Positions 14,902 to 23,659 of a stretch of 64,000 nucleotides of DNA are shown here, in pieces (positions within the stretch are counted from its first letter, which is position 1; the number at the start of each line of letters is the position of its first letter). The stretch is from Halioglobus maricola (lineage in GTDB: Bacteria > Pseudomonadota > Gammaproteobacteria > Pseudomonadales > Halieaceae). The position numbers were made by a program, and so were the translations under genes. The notes beneath the pieces were generated by a model. It was not told where the DNA came from, searched no databases, and was given only the letters and a program-made list of their open reading frames with translations. The stretch is taken from positions 3,920,501 to 3,984,500 of the forward strand of contig NZ_CP036422.1 in NCBI RefSeq assembly GCF_009388985.1. The letters run 5' to 3'.

Positions 14902-16347
14902 ATGATCAACAAACTGCGCACCGCAATAGCCACCTTACTGGTGGCGGTTTCCGCGTCCAGCTTCGCGGCGCCGCCCGAAGTACAGACTCCGTCCGATCCT
15001 GAGGACATCAAGAAGGCCCTGACCGGGGGGGTTCCCGGCGGCCGCTGGAAAGAAGGCTTGCTGTTTGAGGGCATCAGCCCTCACCCCTGGCTTACCAGCG
15101 CTGCGAACTGGTTCCCGGGCACCGAGGAAATACAACCTCATGAAATGCGTATCATCTTCATGGGTACCTCCCCTACGATTCGCCCCGGACAGATGAATAC
15201 CTCCATCTATGTGGAGCTAGGGAATGGCGACAACTTTATCTTCGACATTGGCGAGGGTGCGGTAGCCAACTACAACGCGGCCCGTCTAGCCCTGAACCAG
15301 CTGAAGAACATCTTCATCACCCACCTGCATGTCGACCACTACGGTTCACTGCCCTACGTATGGATGTTTGGCACCTGGGCCGGCGGCTGGCATGAAAACC
15401 TCGTGGTACACGGACCCTCTGGCCGCACCCCGGAATTCGGCACCAAGGCCATGGTAGAAGGCATGAAGCAGATGACCGCCTGGCACCGCGACGCCTTCAG
15501 CGTATTCCCGGTCGGCAAGGGCTGGGATATTCAGGTCAACGAGTTCGACTTCCGCGACAATGGCGGCACCGTCTACGAAAAGAACGGCGTCAAAGTCATC
15601 CACTGGCAGCGCTCCCACGCCAAGGACGGTGCGTCTGCGTACCGCCTGGACTGGCAGATCAGCGAAGACGAATCTCTGTGTTTTGTGTGGACCGGCGACG
15701 GCCGCCCCAGCGAGCTTGACATCAAGTACGCCAAAGGCTGCGACGTCTACGTCACCGAACTGCAGCAGGAAGTCGTGGAAATCAACTCCGGCGTACAGGG
15801 CGTACCTCCCTTCCTGGCTCGCTATACCATCGACACCCACCACACGCCGGCATACGCCGTGGGCTATTTGGGCAGCAAGATTAAACCCAGGATGCTCATG
15901 ACTACCCACATGACGTTCGACCCCTGGCTAAACGAGGAGACAGTGGCGGAAGTGCGTCACCACTGGGACGGACCCTACCACTTCGGTGCCCCTGACGGCA
16001 TTGTAGTGAACGTCACCACAGACCAGATCTGGGTGCGCGAGGGTATCCTCCCGGAGTTCCCGAATCAGCGCGCGCCACAGTTTGATTTCACTAATGGCCA
16101 ACTGGTTGTTCCCATGCCCCCGCATGATCGCAGCAAGATCCAGGAGCCCTTCGTGCGCGAGCAACAGATAGATCCGAAGAAGTACTACCCGAAAGGCTAC
16201 ACACCTGAATTACTTAAAGTGTGGCCCGTTGAGGAAGATCTGGTAGTACCGGTAGAAGTACTGCCCGCCAATCTGAAAGCGAGCATGGGCGACCACTGGC
16301 GTCACACCCAGAAAAACCGCAAGGCGCTTGAAGAGAGAAACAAGTAG
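14902..16347 (+). CDS. Exported MBL-fold hydrolase, GntH-like
   Basis: The protein has 481 residues. ATG 14902 is chosen over 14896 because the AGGAG site ends 7 nt before it. A signal peptide ending near SSFAAPP is followed by an MBL domain with THLHVDHYGSLP (HxHxDH) and WTGDGRPSELD, and a further MTTHMTFDPW block. The overall pattern matches the large secreted MBL-fold proteins that databases relate to GntH of guanitoxin synthesis; no other guanitoxin genes are present, so the name does not imply that pathway. A strong terminator follows. Confidence 0.8.
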   Translation: MINKLRTAIATLLVAVSASSFAAPPEVQTPSDPEDIKKALTGGVPGGRWKEGLLFEGISPHPWLTSAANWFPGTEEIQPHEMRIIFMGTSPTIRPGQMNTSIYVELGNGDNFIFDIGEGAVANYNAARLALNQLKNIFITHLHVDHYGSLPYVWMFGTWAGGWHENLVVHGPSGRTPEFGTKAMVEGMKQMTAWHRDAFSVFPVGKGWDIQVNEFDFRDNGGTVYEKNGVKVIHWQRSHAKDGASAYRLDWQISEDESLCFVWTGDGRPSELDIKYAKGCDVYVTELQQEVVEINSGVQGVPPFLARYTIDTHHTPAYAVGYLGSKIKPRMLMTTHMTFDPWLNEETVAEVRHHWDGPYHFGAPDGIVVNVTTDQIWVREGILPEFPNQRAPQFDFTNGQLVVPMPPHDRSKIQEPFVREQQIDPKKYYPKGYTPELLKVWPVEEDLVVPVEVLPANLKASMGDHWRHTQKNRKALEERNK

Positions 16348-16368
16348 CCAACTGCACTGCTTAACCAG

Positions 16369-16393
16369 AAAGGGCCCCTCGGGGCCCTTTTTT
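16369..16393 (+). terminator. Rho-independent terminator
   Basis: AAAGGGCCCC and GGGGCCCTTT pair perfectly around a two-base centre and the T-run extends to six T in a row, 22 nt after the MBL-fold stop codon. Confidence 0.9.
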
Positions 16394-16436
16394 GTGAGCT
16401 ACACTTGAGCAATAGAATAAAAGAGGACAAAGAGGC

Positions 16437-17000
16437 ATGACACTTCTCACACTGGGCATCCTGCTCTGGGCCGCTGTACATTTTATCCCCTCGCTGGCGC
16501 AGCCAGTGAAGCAATCCCTCGTTGGCAAGCTGGGAGAAAATGGCTACAAAGGCGTTTTCTCACTGCTGATGTTCACAGCACTGGCCCTCATCATCTTTGG
16601 CTGGCGCAGTGTAGAGGAACCGACCTACTACTGGTTCCTGCCAATGTGGAGCCGCCACCTTGGCATGGGTCTGGTTCTGGTGGCCTTTATCCTGATGGGT
16701 GCCGCCCAGGCCCCGACCCGGCTCAAACAGTATGTTCGCCACCCGCAACTAACTGGTGTCGCATTGTGGGCGGCAGCCCATTTGCTGATGAACGGCGACA
16801 GCCGCTCAGTGGTGTTATTTGGCGGACTCGGCCTATGGGCAATCATCGAGATGATCGCGATTAATCGAAGAGAAGGCCCCTGGGTTAAACCCGAGATACC
16901 CAGCCTGGGAAGAGAACTGGGCTTTCTCGCCATCAGCCTGGCGGTTTTCGTTGCCGTGGCATTGGCCCACCCATGGATTGCCGGGGTGGCGCTATTCTAG
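16437..17000 (+). CDS. nnrU: NnrU-family membrane protein
   Basis: The protein has 187 residues with about five to six membrane helices. It starts at an ATG preceded by AAGAGG. The family blocks WAAVHFIPSLAQPVKQ, NGYKGVFSLL, YVRHPQLTGVALWAAAHLL and NGDSRSVVLFGGLGLWA are clear. NnrU proteins are associated with nitrogen-oxide metabolism in some bacteria and share a fold with isoprenoid methyltransferases; no denitrification genes are nearby, so the biological role here is open. The stop codon is shared head-on with bepA in a CTAG overlap. Confidence 0.88.
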   Translation: MTLLTLGILLWAAVHFIPSLAQPVKQSLVGKLGENGYKGVFSLLMFTALALIIFGWRSVEEPTYYWFLPMWSRHLGMGLVLVAFILMGAAQAPTRLKQYVRHPQLTGVALWAAAHLLMNGDSRSVVLFGGLGLWAIIEMIAINRREGPWVKPEIPSLGRELGFLAISLAVFVAVALAHPWIAGVALF

Positions 17001-18436
17001 AACTGACCCAGTGCGTGGCCGACCTGGATAAAGAAGCTGCGCCGCTGGTTTAGTCGCTCCACTTCTACTTCATTGGGTGCGAGCTTCAGCGCCAGGTCCA
17101 ACTGCTCCAATGCTGGAGGCATTGCGCCATTCAGAAAAAAGTACTCGGCGCGAGACTGGTGCAAGCCATAAGGATTCCCCGCCAACCCCTGTACCTCAGC
17201 CAGCCAGTACCACAGGGTAGCGTTAGTCGGCTTGACCTTGGCATGGGCGGTGAGCAACTTATCCGCTTCCGTATAGCGGCCCGCCTTGAAGTAGGTCTTT
17301 GCCAGCTGGATGGTGATGGGATGATTTCCCGGCACCAGCTCTAGGCCCTTGTTCAGGGTCGCCATTGCCTCACCAAAACGCTCCTCCTCCAGGTCAATGT
17401 CGGCCTCTGCCAAGCCATAGATAATGCTGCTCGGCTTGTACTCGCGCATCGGCTTGAGCAGTTTTTTCGCTTCTGCAAATTCCCCATTCTGGGTGAGTGC
17501 CAGTACCAGGCCATACTGGGCGGCGACAGCACCCGGCCCCTTGCGCTCCTTGCGTGCTTTGCGGAAATGCGCCACCGCCTCCTCAGGATCTTCAATAAAA
17601 CTGAGCTCTACTCGCGCACGCATTAGATGGAAATCCGGATTGTCCTGATACATACGTCGCGGGTACTGACCGGCCCGGTTGCGCGCATCGGCTATCCGCC
17701 GCTCGGTCAAAGGGTGAGTCATCAGAAACTCCGGCGGCCTGCTGCCGTATTTACGCGACTCTGCCTGCATTACCTCGAACATACCGGCAGCGCCATAGGG
17801 ATCGTAGCCGGCAGCCACCGTGTTCTGCATGCCAACCCGGTCTGCTTCCTGCTCGTGCTGGCGGCTGTAACTCAGAGACGCACTCTGGGCTGCGGCCTGG
17901 GAGCCTGCAACAGCCGCCATACCCACTTCGCTACCCCCGCCGGCAGCCGCAGCTACCAGCCCGCCAAGCATGCCGATCAACGCTTTCTTCTGCGAGACCG
18001 CCGCATTTTCCCGACTGCGAGAGAAGTGGCGTTGACTCAGGTGAGCCAGTTCGTGGCCGAGTACGCTCGCCACCTGGGCTTCAGTCTCTGCCGATAGAAT
18101 CAGCCCACTGTGCACACCGACAACGCCGCCCGGCACGGCGAAGGCGTTGATGGAGGCGTGATCGACCATCACGATTTCCAGACGCCGCTCGCGCAACTGA
18201 CTGGTCTCTGCCAGGCCAAAAACAAGCTCTTCGATATAGTCCTGGAGCAAGGGGTCGCTCAGGATGGGAGCCTGTCGCCGATACTGCATAAGCCAGGCGC
18301 GACCGAGCATGTATTCCTGATTAAGCGACACCGCATTGCCCTCGCCGAAATCCGGCAAGCCATCCTGGCCATGCACCAGAGGCGACGCCACAACGATACT
18401 GGCGCAAGCCAGCGCAGCGAGTAGTGTTTTACGCAT
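16997..18436 (-). CDS. bepA: Periplasmic M48 metalloprotease / chaperone BepA
   Basis: The protein has 479 residues. A signal peptide (cleavage after about residue 23) precedes an M48 domain with the zinc motif HELAH at 128-132 and the third ligand in HEQEADR (about 197). The C-terminal half (about 260-470) is a TPR array. This is the BepA (YfgC) architecture: a periplasmic protease and chaperone that checks assembly of outer-membrane beta-barrels such as LptD and BamA. The gene is followed on the opposite strand by nnrU with a 4-bp overlap and preceded by an AsmA-like gene 12 nt upstream, so it may share a transcript with it. Confidence 0.92.
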   Translation of the reverse strand: MRKTLLAALACASIVVASPLVHGQDGLPDFGEGNAVSLNQEYMLGRAWLMQYRRQAPILSDPLLQDYIEELVFGLAETSQLRERRLEIVMVDHASINAFAVPGGVVGVHSGLILSAETEAQVASVLGHELAHLSQRHFSRSRENAAVSQKKALIGMLGGLVAAAAGGGSEVGMAAVAGSQAAAQSASLSYSRQHEQEADRVGMQNTVAAGYDPYGAAGMFEVMQAESRKYGSRPPEFLMTHPLTERRIADARNRAGQYPRRMYQDNPDFHLMRARVELSFIEDPEEAVAHFRKARKERKGPGAVAAQYGLVLALTQNGEFAEAKKLLKPMREYKPSSIIYGLAEADIDLEEERFGEAMATLNKGLELVPGNHPITIQLAKTYFKAGRYTEADKLLTAHAKVKPTNATLWYWLAEVQGLAGNPYGLHQSRAEYFFLNGAMPPALEQLDLALKLAPNEVEVERLNQRRSFFIQVGHALGQF

Positions 18437-18448
18437 TAAAATTCTTTC

Positions 18449-21040
18449 CTATCCGGGGCGCCGAAAGATATTTCGCAATTCTTCAGCACCGCCTTCGGTT
18501 TGTTCGAAAAGGGCTTCACAGGGGTTTCCAGCTGTGGCGACCCAGCGGTCCCACATACCTTCAGCCACGATAGATATTCCGCCGGTAGCCACCGCCATAC
18601 CGCCCGACACAACAACACCCTTGGCATTCACACCGACCCTGGGGTGAGAGAAATTACCGCCCAGTTTCACGAAGGGGGTCACTGCCTTGCTCGCGGAAAT
18701 ACCGACACCCTTGCGGGCACGCGTATTAAACACAACATCGAGCCGCTCTGTATTCAGATCAATAGAGCCTCCCAGGCCTATATCCATCTTGTCCGTGCGG
18801 ACAACAAGGCCGGGGCTAATCTGGACCACACCGTCTCGAATTGCGATTATGCCGGCCTGGCACTCTACCTCGGTGTAGGGAGTCTGTTTTGATGTCGGAT
18901 CAATACTGCTCAGGATTTCGCCGAACAAGTCGCCGAAGAACAGGTTCATCCCGGCATTATCAAACCGCCCGCCACTCCCCTTGAGAACAATATGGCCATT
19001 GCTCGCTGCCGCCAGGGCAGCCACTGTGTCGCCCTGTGTTGTCAATTCCGCCTTGTAATCAATCTTGCCCACGGGATTGGCGTTGCCGGTCGCCAGCCAC
19101 AGCAATGGCAGGCGTTGCGAGTTGAGCTGGAAGTCGATGGCTGCGCCCCGTGACAGGGGGCGCACCTTCAATTCTGCGCTACCCTGAGAAAAGTCACCGG
19201 CCCACTCGAAGATATCGGTTGCCAACACCCCTTCCTTGATGGCGGCAACCAACTCGAACTGGCTGATCATATCCTCTGAATAAATAAGCTGATCCGCACG
19301 CAGTGAAACTTCACCCTCGTAGTCGCCAATCCAACTGAAATCTATTGGGTTCTCAGGGATCATTTGGTCTGCGAGCTGTTTGTTAGTGAGGGCTTCCCCG
19401 TCGCGGTAATTTCGCTGTTTGTCGGCCGACGCAGCTGCCGGAGGCGCAGCGCGCAGGAAGCGAAGATCAAGCTTTGGCGCCACCAGCTTCGCCCGCAATT
19501 TGACCGGCACGCCTGGCACAATGTAGACATCACCCTGCATTTCGCTAACACCGAGTTGCACATCCAGATCGCTGAGTTGCAGCTCACCTGAGCTGGCCAG
19601 GTAAAAATTGCCATCGAGCATGAAACTGTCATCGGGCAAGGGAGACTCCAGACCCAACGAACGCAATAGATAGTGAGCACGCTTTCCGGAGGCCTTGAGC
19701 CTGCCGCGAACTGAAGGGCTCTGGCCCTCAAAACCGATTTCCGCGCTCGACGCCAGCTTGCTCTCACCCGCCTTGATATTGAGTGCCTCCACTTGCAGCA
19801 TCGGCGCATCCCAGCGCGCAGCAATATCCATATCGTAATGCGTGTCTGCCGGTATTTGCGGGAACCAGGGCTCAAGTAGCTCAGCGATGGACTCGCCACT
19901 GGCGTCAAGCGTCAACCGGCTGCCACGAAAATCTTCTTTCAATTCAAGCAAGAGATCACCACGCAGCCGATCATTGCGTGCCTTGCCGGCTATATCCTTG
20001 ATCAACAGCTGACTGCCGTCAGTTGCCAGCTTGGCAGTCAATGACAGAGGCGCCGGAATATCCGAACGCGGCAGCGGCAACAACTCGCGTAAATCCGGGC
20101 TAAAGGCGCTCAATGACAAGGCCATACCATCCAGCGTATTCAGATTGCCAAGCGCCCCCCAGGCTTCTATCTGGCTCGCCCCGGATTGCAGGGTACCGCT
20201 TTTTAAAACAAGCTTTTCACCATCGCCAGTGACCCGCAGTTTCACCGATAGCGGCAAGGCGCGAGACGCCTGTCCCTCTGCCATCTCAATATCACCAGTG
20301 ACCTGCAGAGCCAGGTCCAGGCCAGTAAAAGCGAAAGGGTCTGCCAGGGTTGCATTCACATCGATGGCCCAGCCCTCCACGTGGCCCGTCACCGTCAAAT
20401 TCGCCGCTTTGCCATCACGGCCAGTGTGGCCACTGATATCCACGGGACGCCCTGCTGCGACACCATCCAGCTGCAGGCGTATGCCGTCGCCCCCCTCCAG
20501 TTGGCCTGCCAGGGTAGCCTTGAAGTCGCGGACGGGATCGCGATAGTGGACACGGCTGTCACTTAAATGCACCTGCTCAAAGTACACCGGCAGCCGCACC
20601 GGCCCAGCGTCACGTTCTGTAATCTGAGCTGTTGAAGATGAAGCCGCGTCGAATACCCAGGAGGGCTCGCGGCCTTCGGGCGCGAGCAACTCGGCGCGTA
20701 AACCATCGATTTCGAGATCCCGAATCACGACAGGGCCATCAGCCCAGAGAGAGCTGAGGTCGAGGTGAACCCGCACACTCTCGATACTCAAGAGCTGGGT
20801 GCCTGACGCCCAAACCGGATTGGCAATACTGATGTCGCGCAGCTGCACCGTGGTTTCGCTGCCGAGACCGATCTCGTCAATAGCGCCAATTTTGACCGTT
20901 CGACCCAGCTGTCCCGAGGCGAGAGATTCCAGTTTGCTGGTATCGTTCAGGTAGTGGTTGGCAAGATACAGCACGGCAGCAACAGCCAGAAACACCAGCA
21001 TCAGGAAGCCGAGGATAATTCTTTTCCACAGCTGGCTCAC
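18449..21040 (-). CDS. AsmA-family protein
   Basis: The protein has 863 residues. A single N-terminal membrane helix (about 8-27) anchors a long beta-rich periplasmic domain. The N-terminal region (LASGQLGRTVKIGAI and DISIANPVWASG) and the C-terminal AsmA_2-type segment (LKGSGGRFDNAGMNLFFGDLFGEILSSIDP, then a region ending FSHPRVGVNAKG) are characteristic. These proteins belong to the bridge-like lipid-transfer/AsmA group thought to support transport of lipids between the two membranes. The ATG overlaps the glpD stop codon (ATGA), so it is co-translated with the upstream oxidoreductase. Confidence 0.88.
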   Translation of the reverse strand: MSQLWKRIILGFLMLVFLAVAAVLYLANHYLNDTSKLESLASGQLGRTVKIGAIDEIGLGSETTVQLRDISIANPVWASGTQLLSIESVRVHLDLSSLWADGPVVIRDLEIDGLRAELLAPEGREPSWVFDAASSSTAQITERDAGPVRLPVYFEQVHLSDSRVHYRDPVRDFKATLAGQLEGGDGIRLQLDGVAAGRPVDISGHTGRDGKAANLTVTGHVEGWAIDVNATLADPFAFTGLDLALQVTGDIEMAEGQASRALPLSVKLRVTGDGEKLVLKSGTLQSGASQIEAWGALGNLNTLDGMALSLSAFSPDLRELLPLPRSDIPAPLSLTAKLATDGSQLLIKDIAGKARNDRLRGDLLLELKEDFRGSRLTLDASGESIAELLEPWFPQIPADTHYDMDIAARWDAPMLQVEALNIKAGESKLASSAEIGFEGQSPSVRGRLKASGKRAHYLLRSLGLESPLPDDSFMLDGNFYLASSGELQLSDLDVQLGVSEMQGDVYIVPGVPVKLRAKLVAPKLDLRFLRAAPPAAASADKQRNYRDGEALTNKQLADQMIPENPIDFSWIGDYEGEVSLRADQLIYSEDMISQFELVAAIKEGVLATDIFEWAGDFSQGSAELKVRPLSRGAAIDFQLNSQRLPLLWLATGNANPVGKIDYKAELTTQGDTVAALAAASNGHIVLKGSGGRFDNAGMNLFFGDLFGEILSSIDPTSKQTPYTEVECQAGIIAIRDGVVQISPGLVVRTDKMDIGLGGSIDLNTERLDVVFNTRARKGVGISASKAVTPFVKLGGNFSHPRVGVNAKGVVVSGGMAVATGGISIVAEGMWDRWVATAGNPCEALFEQTEGGAEELRNIFRRPG

Positions 21041-22647
21041 CCGGCTGCGCCCTCGCGCAGATACTCGTTAAGGCGCAACTGTGCGTCGCCACCGAACAGG
21101 ATTTCGCAGGCCTCGTGCAGGCCAGGTGCGGACTCAATCTCGCGCCAGCGCACAACCTGCTCAATTTTGGAGCGCCTGCGCATAAAGTCGCTGAGCCGGG
21201 TAATCATCTCGCGCCGCGCAGCGAGCTCGATCTCGCAGCGGGTGTACTCGGCATTCTCGATCAACAGGCTGGCGCAAGACACATCCTCGCGAATACTCTC
21301 AAGCAGGCCAAAGGCGGCGGTGCCATAGCGCCGCCAAAAGCGCTCCGACAAGGGCTCTGATGAAGACGGGTCGGTAAGGCTGTCAAGGTTCATCAGCCGG
21401 GCCTGCAGCATAAACTCGGCACGCTGGCTGGCCGAGGGCTCGCCATACCAACAGTGATCCGGATTGGGAACACGCACACCAAGATTGGCCATATGCTCTA
21501 CCACCTCGTCACCCACGTTGAGGCAGTCAGTAAGTTTGCCGCCGAAGATGCTCAGGTGACGCGACTGCTCATTCACTTCAATAACGTGCTTGCGCGACAA
21601 CTGCACCCAGTCGGCCTCGCCGTCCTCCCCCTCAATCGCCAGGGGACGCACGCCAACGCGCTCGGCAATAACGTTATCGAGAGTGAGTTCAAGATCCAGC
21701 AGTGCGTTCACGTTATCCAGCACAAACTGACGGTCCTCATCGGTCACGCCCACTTTCGGGTCAGCGACCTGGGTATCAGTGGTGCCAATGCAGGTTTTCG
21801 GGCCCATTGGAATGAGGAAAAACAAACGGCCATCGCTCGCGAAAAACGTCAGCACGCGCTTGTTGTCGGTCACGCGATCAACAATGAGATGAATACCCTT
21901 GGAAAAAAGGTGGTGGTGATCCGTGCGCTCGCCGGTCAGCCGGTTGTGCTCATCCACATAAGGGCCACAGGCATTGATCAGCACCCGCGAGCGGATCTGT
22001 AACTCCCTGCCGCTGATCGAGTCTCTTGCGGTAGTGAACCAGAGGTCGCCCCCCTTGCGATTACTCACTGACTCGACGTAGTTGGCGGCAATGCAGCCAT
22101 AGTTCAGCGCCGTGCGCACGAAATTGAAAACGAATCTGGCGTCATTGTCATAGAGGTAGCAATCCGAATATTCCAGACCACCCGCCGCATTTTCCGTGTT
22201 AATCACCGGTTCACGGGCCTCGAGCTGGCGAGCGGTGAAGTAGCGCGGCGATGCGGTTTTGCAGCGGCCTATCAGCCAGTAGAGCAGTGCGCCGAGATAC
22301 ACAAAGAACGACCAGAAACGGAAACCGCGCTGTATCGTGGTGAAGAAACGGATTTCCTTCACTGTGGAGGGATAGGCGCGCATCAGCTCGTTGCGCGATT
22401 TACACAGTTTATTTACGAGCAGGTACTCGTGGCTTTCAAGATACTTGATGCCGCCCCAGGCCAGGTTGGAGGAGTTGGAGCTCACGCCACTGGCAAAATC
22501 TTCACGTTCGATTAACGCCACCCTGACACCGCGGCCTGCCAATGCTGCCGCCGCGACAGCGCCATTGATGCCGCCACCGACAATCAGCACGTCGTAGACC
22601 TGTTCGGTCAGTTTTTCCAGATTGGTACTGCGCAGCTTGGATGACAT
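21037..22647 (-). CDS. FAD-dependent glycerol-3-phosphate dehydrogenase (GlpD-like)
   Basis: The protein has 536 residues. The ATG at 22647 has a GGAG site 7 nt upstream; the frame extends further but overlaps the LysR gene end. The FAD-binding motif VLIVGGGINGAVAA is at about residues 20-33, followed by a GlpD-like segment ending NLAWGGIKYLES, an FFLIPMGPKTCIGTTDT block and a C-terminal GlpD cap domain. The usual STKLIHGGLRYLE of GlpD is altered, so this may be a paralogue with a different substrate. It should oxidise glycerol-3-phosphate or a similar alcohol and feed electrons to quinone at the inner membrane. Confidence 0.82.
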   Translation of the reverse strand: MSSKLRSTNLEKLTEQVYDVLIVGGGINGAVAAAALAGRGVRVALIEREDFASGVSSNSSNLAWGGIKYLESHEYLLVNKLCKSRNELMRAYPSTVKEIRFFTTIQRGFRFWSFFVYLGALLYWLIGRCKTASPRYFTARQLEAREPVINTENAAGGLEYSDCYLYDNDARFVFNFVRTALNYGCIAANYVESVSNRKGGDLWFTTARDSISGRELQIRSRVLINACGPYVDEHNRLTGERTDHHHLFSKGIHLIVDRVTDNKRVLTFFASDGRLFFLIPMGPKTCIGTTDTQVADPKVGVTDEDRQFVLDNVNALLDLELTLDNVIAERVGVRPLAIEGEDGEADWVQLSRKHVIEVNEQSRHLSIFGGKLTDCLNVGDEVVEHMANLGVRVPNPDHCWYGEPSASQRAEFMLQARLMNLDSLTDPSSSEPLSERFWRRYGTAAFGLLESIREDVSCASLLIENAEYTRCEIELAARREMITRLSDFMRRRSKIEQVVRWREIESAPGLHEACEILFGGDAQLRLNEYLREGAAG

Positions 22648-22676
22648 GCCATCACTCCGGGTGAAGAGCGCACACT

Positions 22677-23564
22677 CTACAAGCTCCAGCGCCGCTGGCA
22701 AAGGGCGACGAAGCTGCGCGCCGCTTCGCTGAGCTGTTTGCCCGTGCGGTAATAAAGCCCTACCTGTTTGTCGATCGTGCTGAAGGAGACGTCGTCGATC
22801 ACCTGGAAATCAGCACAGTCGGGATGTTCCGTCAGCAACTGACGGTCGATGAAGGCCACCCCCATACCCTGGCGCACCATATGCACACGCAGCATCAGGC
22901 TGCTGACTTCCCACACCGTACTGAACTGGTCGCGCAGGCGAGCGATGGAGGGACGCATGTCAGGGCTGTCCAGCGCCGAGGTTATAAGCGGTGTCTGGCG
23001 TATGGCTTCCGCGCTTCCCTGCACCATCTCGTCGAATCGCGGGTGGCCCGGGCTCACCACCAGATGGCGGGAATCGGAGTACAGCGGCAAGGTGGCAAAA
23101 GCCTGCATATCTTTCTGGAACGGGCCGAAACCGAGTTCGACGTTGCCCGCGAGGACCGCATAAATGATATTGCGGGCGGGCATTTCAGCGATTTGCAGGC
23201 GCACCCGCGGGTTTTCACGATGAAAACTGCTCATAAGCCCGGGGGCATGAAAGCGATTCACCGACGCACTGAGCGCCAGATTCAGATTCTCTGCCTGCCC
23301 GGAACGCAACTGGGCGATGTCCTCGAGGGTTTGCTGCTCGCCGCTGAGAACCTCGAAAGCATGATCGAACAAGCGCCGGCCCGCGTCGGTAAGACGCAAT
23401 TCCTTGCCGCGCTTAATCAGGGGCACGGCCAGCTTGCTCTCCAGTCCAGCCACCGCCTGGCTGACCGCGGACTGGCTGATATGCAAAGCATCCGCCGCGC
23501 GGCGGAAACCACCCTCCTCAATAACAGCGCGAAACGCTCGTAACTCACTGTTTTCCAAACGCAT
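22677..23564 (-). CDS. LysR-family transcriptional regulator
   Basis: The protein has 295 residues. The N-terminal winged helix-turn-helix is plain (LRAFRAVIEEGGFRRAADAL, HISQSAVSQAVAGLESKL), followed by a periplasmic-binding-protein-like effector domain (about 90-290). It is divergent from the citrate synthase gene, with a LysR-type box in the 95-bp space between them, and stands just upstream of the glpD-like gene on the same strand. It probably controls the citrate synthase and itself. Confidence 0.9.
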   Translation of the reverse strand: MRLENSELRAFRAVIEEGGFRRAADALHISQSAVSQAVAGLESKLAVPLIKRGKELRLTDAGRRLFDHAFEVLSGEQQTLEDIAQLRSGQAENLNLALSASVNRFHAPGLMSSFHRENPRVRLQIAEMPARNIIYAVLAGNVELGFGPFQKDMQAFATLPLYSDSRHLVVSPGHPRFDEMVQGSAEAIRQTPLITSALDSPDMRPSIARLRDQFSTVWEVSSLMLRVHMVRQGMGVAFIDRQLLTEHPDCADFQVIDDVSFSTIDKQVGLYYRTGKQLSEAARSFVALCQRRWSL

Positions 23565-23593
23565 ATAAGTTTTCCTAATAGAAGGATAAGTAA

Positions 23594-23638
23594 GATTAAC
23601 TCAACTAATCAAAAGTGGTGAGTATACTGCCAAAAATT
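23594..23638 (+). promoter_or_regulatory. LysR-type box and -10 element of the citrate synthase gene
   Basis: GATTA-N7-TAATC (23594-23610) is a perfect inverted repeat containing a T-N11-A core, the usual LysR site. A TATACT -10 follows at 23633-23638. The -35 position reads CAAAAG, far from consensus, as expected for an activator-dependent promoter. Confidence 0.5.
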
Positions 23639-23659
23639 ACCAAAATAGGGAGCCGCACC

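Noticed and set aside
22648..22701. Upstream N-terminal extension of the GlpD-like protein
   Set aside because: It would overlap the LysR gene end and lacks the ribosome site that the ATG at 22647 has.
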